Source: Winogradskyella immobilis (GTDB lineage: Bacteria; Bacteroidota; Bacteroidia; Flavobacteriales; Flavobacteriaceae). From it: 64,000 nucleotides of DNA. The stretch is taken from contig NZ_JAIQXX010000009.1 of NCBI RefSeq assembly GCF_021887715.1, forward strand, positions 58,947 to 122,946, in the 5' to 3' direction. The notes beneath the pieces are model-generated. The model ran no database searches. It was not told the origin of the DNA and saw nothing but the letters and a program-made list of their open reading frames with translations. Below are positions 62,909 to 64,000 of the stretch, in pieces. Made by a program: the position numbers and the translations under genes. The first letter of the stretch is position 1. Every line of letters starts with the position of its first letter.

Positions 62909-63669
62909 TGACGCAGATTGACGTTTCTGATAAAGTTATTTTAGTCACTGGTGCCTCAAAAGGTATAGGTAAAGCTATTGCGGATTATTTAATGCAAAAC
63001 GGCGCTAAAGTTGCAGTGCATTATAATAGCGATAAAACTTCTGCAGAAGCTTTAGTAAACAACCACAACAATGGTTCTAAAGCGTTTAAGGCTGATCTAG
63101 CTAAAGAAAAAGAAGTGATTGCTTTATTTAAAGCAGTACAAAGTCAGTATAAAACTATAGATGCCATTGTTTTAAATGCAGGAGTATTTTTAGAACATTC
63201 ATCAAAATCAACAATAGAGGATTGGTTTTCTGTTTGGAGAAAGACCATGGCTATAAACCTAGATGCGGTAGGCTTATTGACTAAACTTGGTATAGATCAG
63301 TATCGCACGCAAAACGGTGGACGTTTTGTTTATATTGGAAGTAGAGCCGTATTTAGAGGCGAAACAGAAGAGTATTTAGCTTATGCAGCATCTAAAGGTG
63401 GAATAACGTCTTTAGCACGTAGCGTAGCGCGTTCATTCGGAAAAGAAAATATTAAGGCATTTGTAGTTTCTCCAGGATTTACTAAAACACAAATGGCAGA
63501 ACAATTTATTGCTAATTATGGTGAAGAACGTATTCTTGAAGAAATTGCTTTAGAGGAATTAACAACACCTGAAGATTTATCGCCATTAGTAGCTTTAATG
63601 TGTAGCGGACTAATGGATCATGCTACAGGTGCAACGATTGATGTTAATGCCGGAAGTCATATTAGATAA
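62908..63669 (+). CDS. SDR-family oxidoreductase
   Basis: The 253-residue enzyme has the NAD(P) motif VTGASKGIG, NAG and the catalytic YAASKGG (Tyr and Lys present), with IGSRAVF preceding. It is a classical SDR of the FabG/glucose dehydrogenase class. The substrate is unknown. ATG 62908 shares the A of the upstream TAA, so the two SDRs are translationally coupled. The longer frame to TTG 62887 lies within the upstream gene. Confidence 0.88.
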   Translation: MTQIDVSDKVILVTGASKGIGKAIADYLMQNGAKVAVHYNSDKTSAEALVNNHNNGSKAFKADLAKEKEVIALFKAVQSQYKTIDAIVLNAGVFLEHSSKSTIEDWFSVWRKTMAINLDAVGLLTKLGIDQYRTQNGGRFVYIGSRAVFRGETEEYLAYAASKGGITSLARSVARSFGKENIKAFVVSPGFTKTQMAEQFIANYGEERILEEIALEELTTPEDLSPLVALMCSGLMDHATGATIDVNAGSHIR

Positions 63670-64000
63670 TTCAATTTAAGTTTTACATATAATCAAGTAT
63701 AGAGTATGGTTGTTATTAATTATATTTTACATAATATAAATTATAGGACAAATGCTATTATTGATTATTTACTAAGAACATACCATTAGTCAACTATAAT
63801 GATATTATGTAAAATATCCCAGAAGCTTTAGTACTATTGGTTTTAGTGTGCAGTACTTGGGCATTAAACTAGAAACGGTTTGCTTCGCAGCGTTAAAAAA
63901 GCATTTGTCCTATAATTTGCCGTTATGTCAAATGTCCGCTGTCAACCGCATATTGCGTTGATAAAATCAAATTACTATTGTAATTTATTTTATATGCAAT
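63670..64000. other. Gene-free right edge with crossed inverted repeats
   Basis: No frame of meaningful length is present in 331 bases. The region contains two perfect inverted repeats whose arms interleave (listed separately) and a small hairpin near 63942-63961 (TCAACCGCA against TGCGTTGA, one bulge). The feature is non-coding; it may be the start of a mobile or cassette-like element continuing beyond the window. Confidence 0.6.
63722..63918. repeat. Two interleaved perfect inverted repeats
   Basis: Arm A is 63722-63737 (ATATTTTACATAATAT) with its complement at 63802-63817. Arm B is 63738-63755 (AAATTATAGGACAAATGC) with its complement at 63901-63918. Both are perfect (16 and 18 bases). The left arms abut exactly. 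The order A-B-A'-B' is a crossed, pseudoknot-like topology. Arm B extends outward imperfectly (CATAA..TTATG). Confidence 0.75.

Noticed and set aside
63722..63918. Integron attC site
   Set aside because: The size and crossed topology differ from attC, and the GTTRRRY/RYYYAAC core pair is not convincingly present; no integrase is in view.
1..64000. tRNA, rRNA or known riboswitch
   Set aside because: Intergenic regions were read for cloverleaf, rRNA and common riboswitch patterns; none was found apart from the his attenuator, but I could not run a covariance search.

Overview
The window is a gene-dense, AT-rich (roughly two-thirds A+T) chromosomal segment of a marine-type Flavobacteriaceae bacterium (Bacteroidetes). 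The evidence is the gene content: PorX of the type IX secretion regulatory system, a fused LpxC-FabZ, a fused ABC permease/M1 peptidase, and DUF4834, DUF3667 and DUF3817 proteins. It also carries TAnnTTTG promoter -7 boxes and almost no Shine-Dalgarno sequences. The gene set would fit the Winogradskyella/Olleya/Lacinutrix neighbourhood, but the genus is a guess. No rRNA, tRNA, CRISPR array, prophage or insertion-sequence transposase was found.

Layout. 1-9.4 kb is envelope biology: a PLP acyl-CoA:amino acid condensing enzyme (sphingolipid/sulfonolipid type) facing a GNAT protein, an outer-membrane protein, then DUF4834, YfhO, a glycosyltransferase and a flippase. 9.5-20.4 kb holds an unusual Arg/Ser/Asn-rich secreted protein, DUF3667, aroB back to back with proline dehydrogenase, alanine dehydrogenase, a 47-residue exported peptide overlapping a membrane protein, tsaE, porX and a divergent HD hydrolase. 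20.4-29.9 kb is the lipid A block lpxD, lpxC-fabZ, lpxA, efp and a second lpxD-like gene, then sucD, fabG, a von Willebrand-like membrane protein and a prohibitin.

30.0-37.7 kb is a complete histidine operon hisGDCBHAF(IE). It is preceded by a 17-codon leader peptide with five His codons and a terminator/antiterminator pair, a textbook attenuator. Its intergenic gaps are filled by palindromic repeat units. 37.8-52.2 kb is mixed: TruA-like, DUF2461, DUF72, thioesterase, an unrecognised secreted protein paired with an Ig-like lipoprotein, MscS, a large metzincin-like protease, a cold-shock protein, DUF1801/GyrI-like and a LytS/LytT pair. 52.4-63.7 kb has an ABC ATPase with its permease-peptidase partner, topoisomerase III, a DEAD/DEAH helicase, an EamA exporter and a cupin-SDR-SDR operon. 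The last 330 bases hold no gene but two crossed perfect inverted repeats.

The strongest non-coding signals are the his attenuator, the dispersed palindromic repeat family (which also creates false N-terminal extensions), the small exported peptide under a canonical promoter, and the crossed inverted repeats at the right edge. Start codons were moved from the longest open frame wherever a promoter box or repeat unit made the upstream start implausible.
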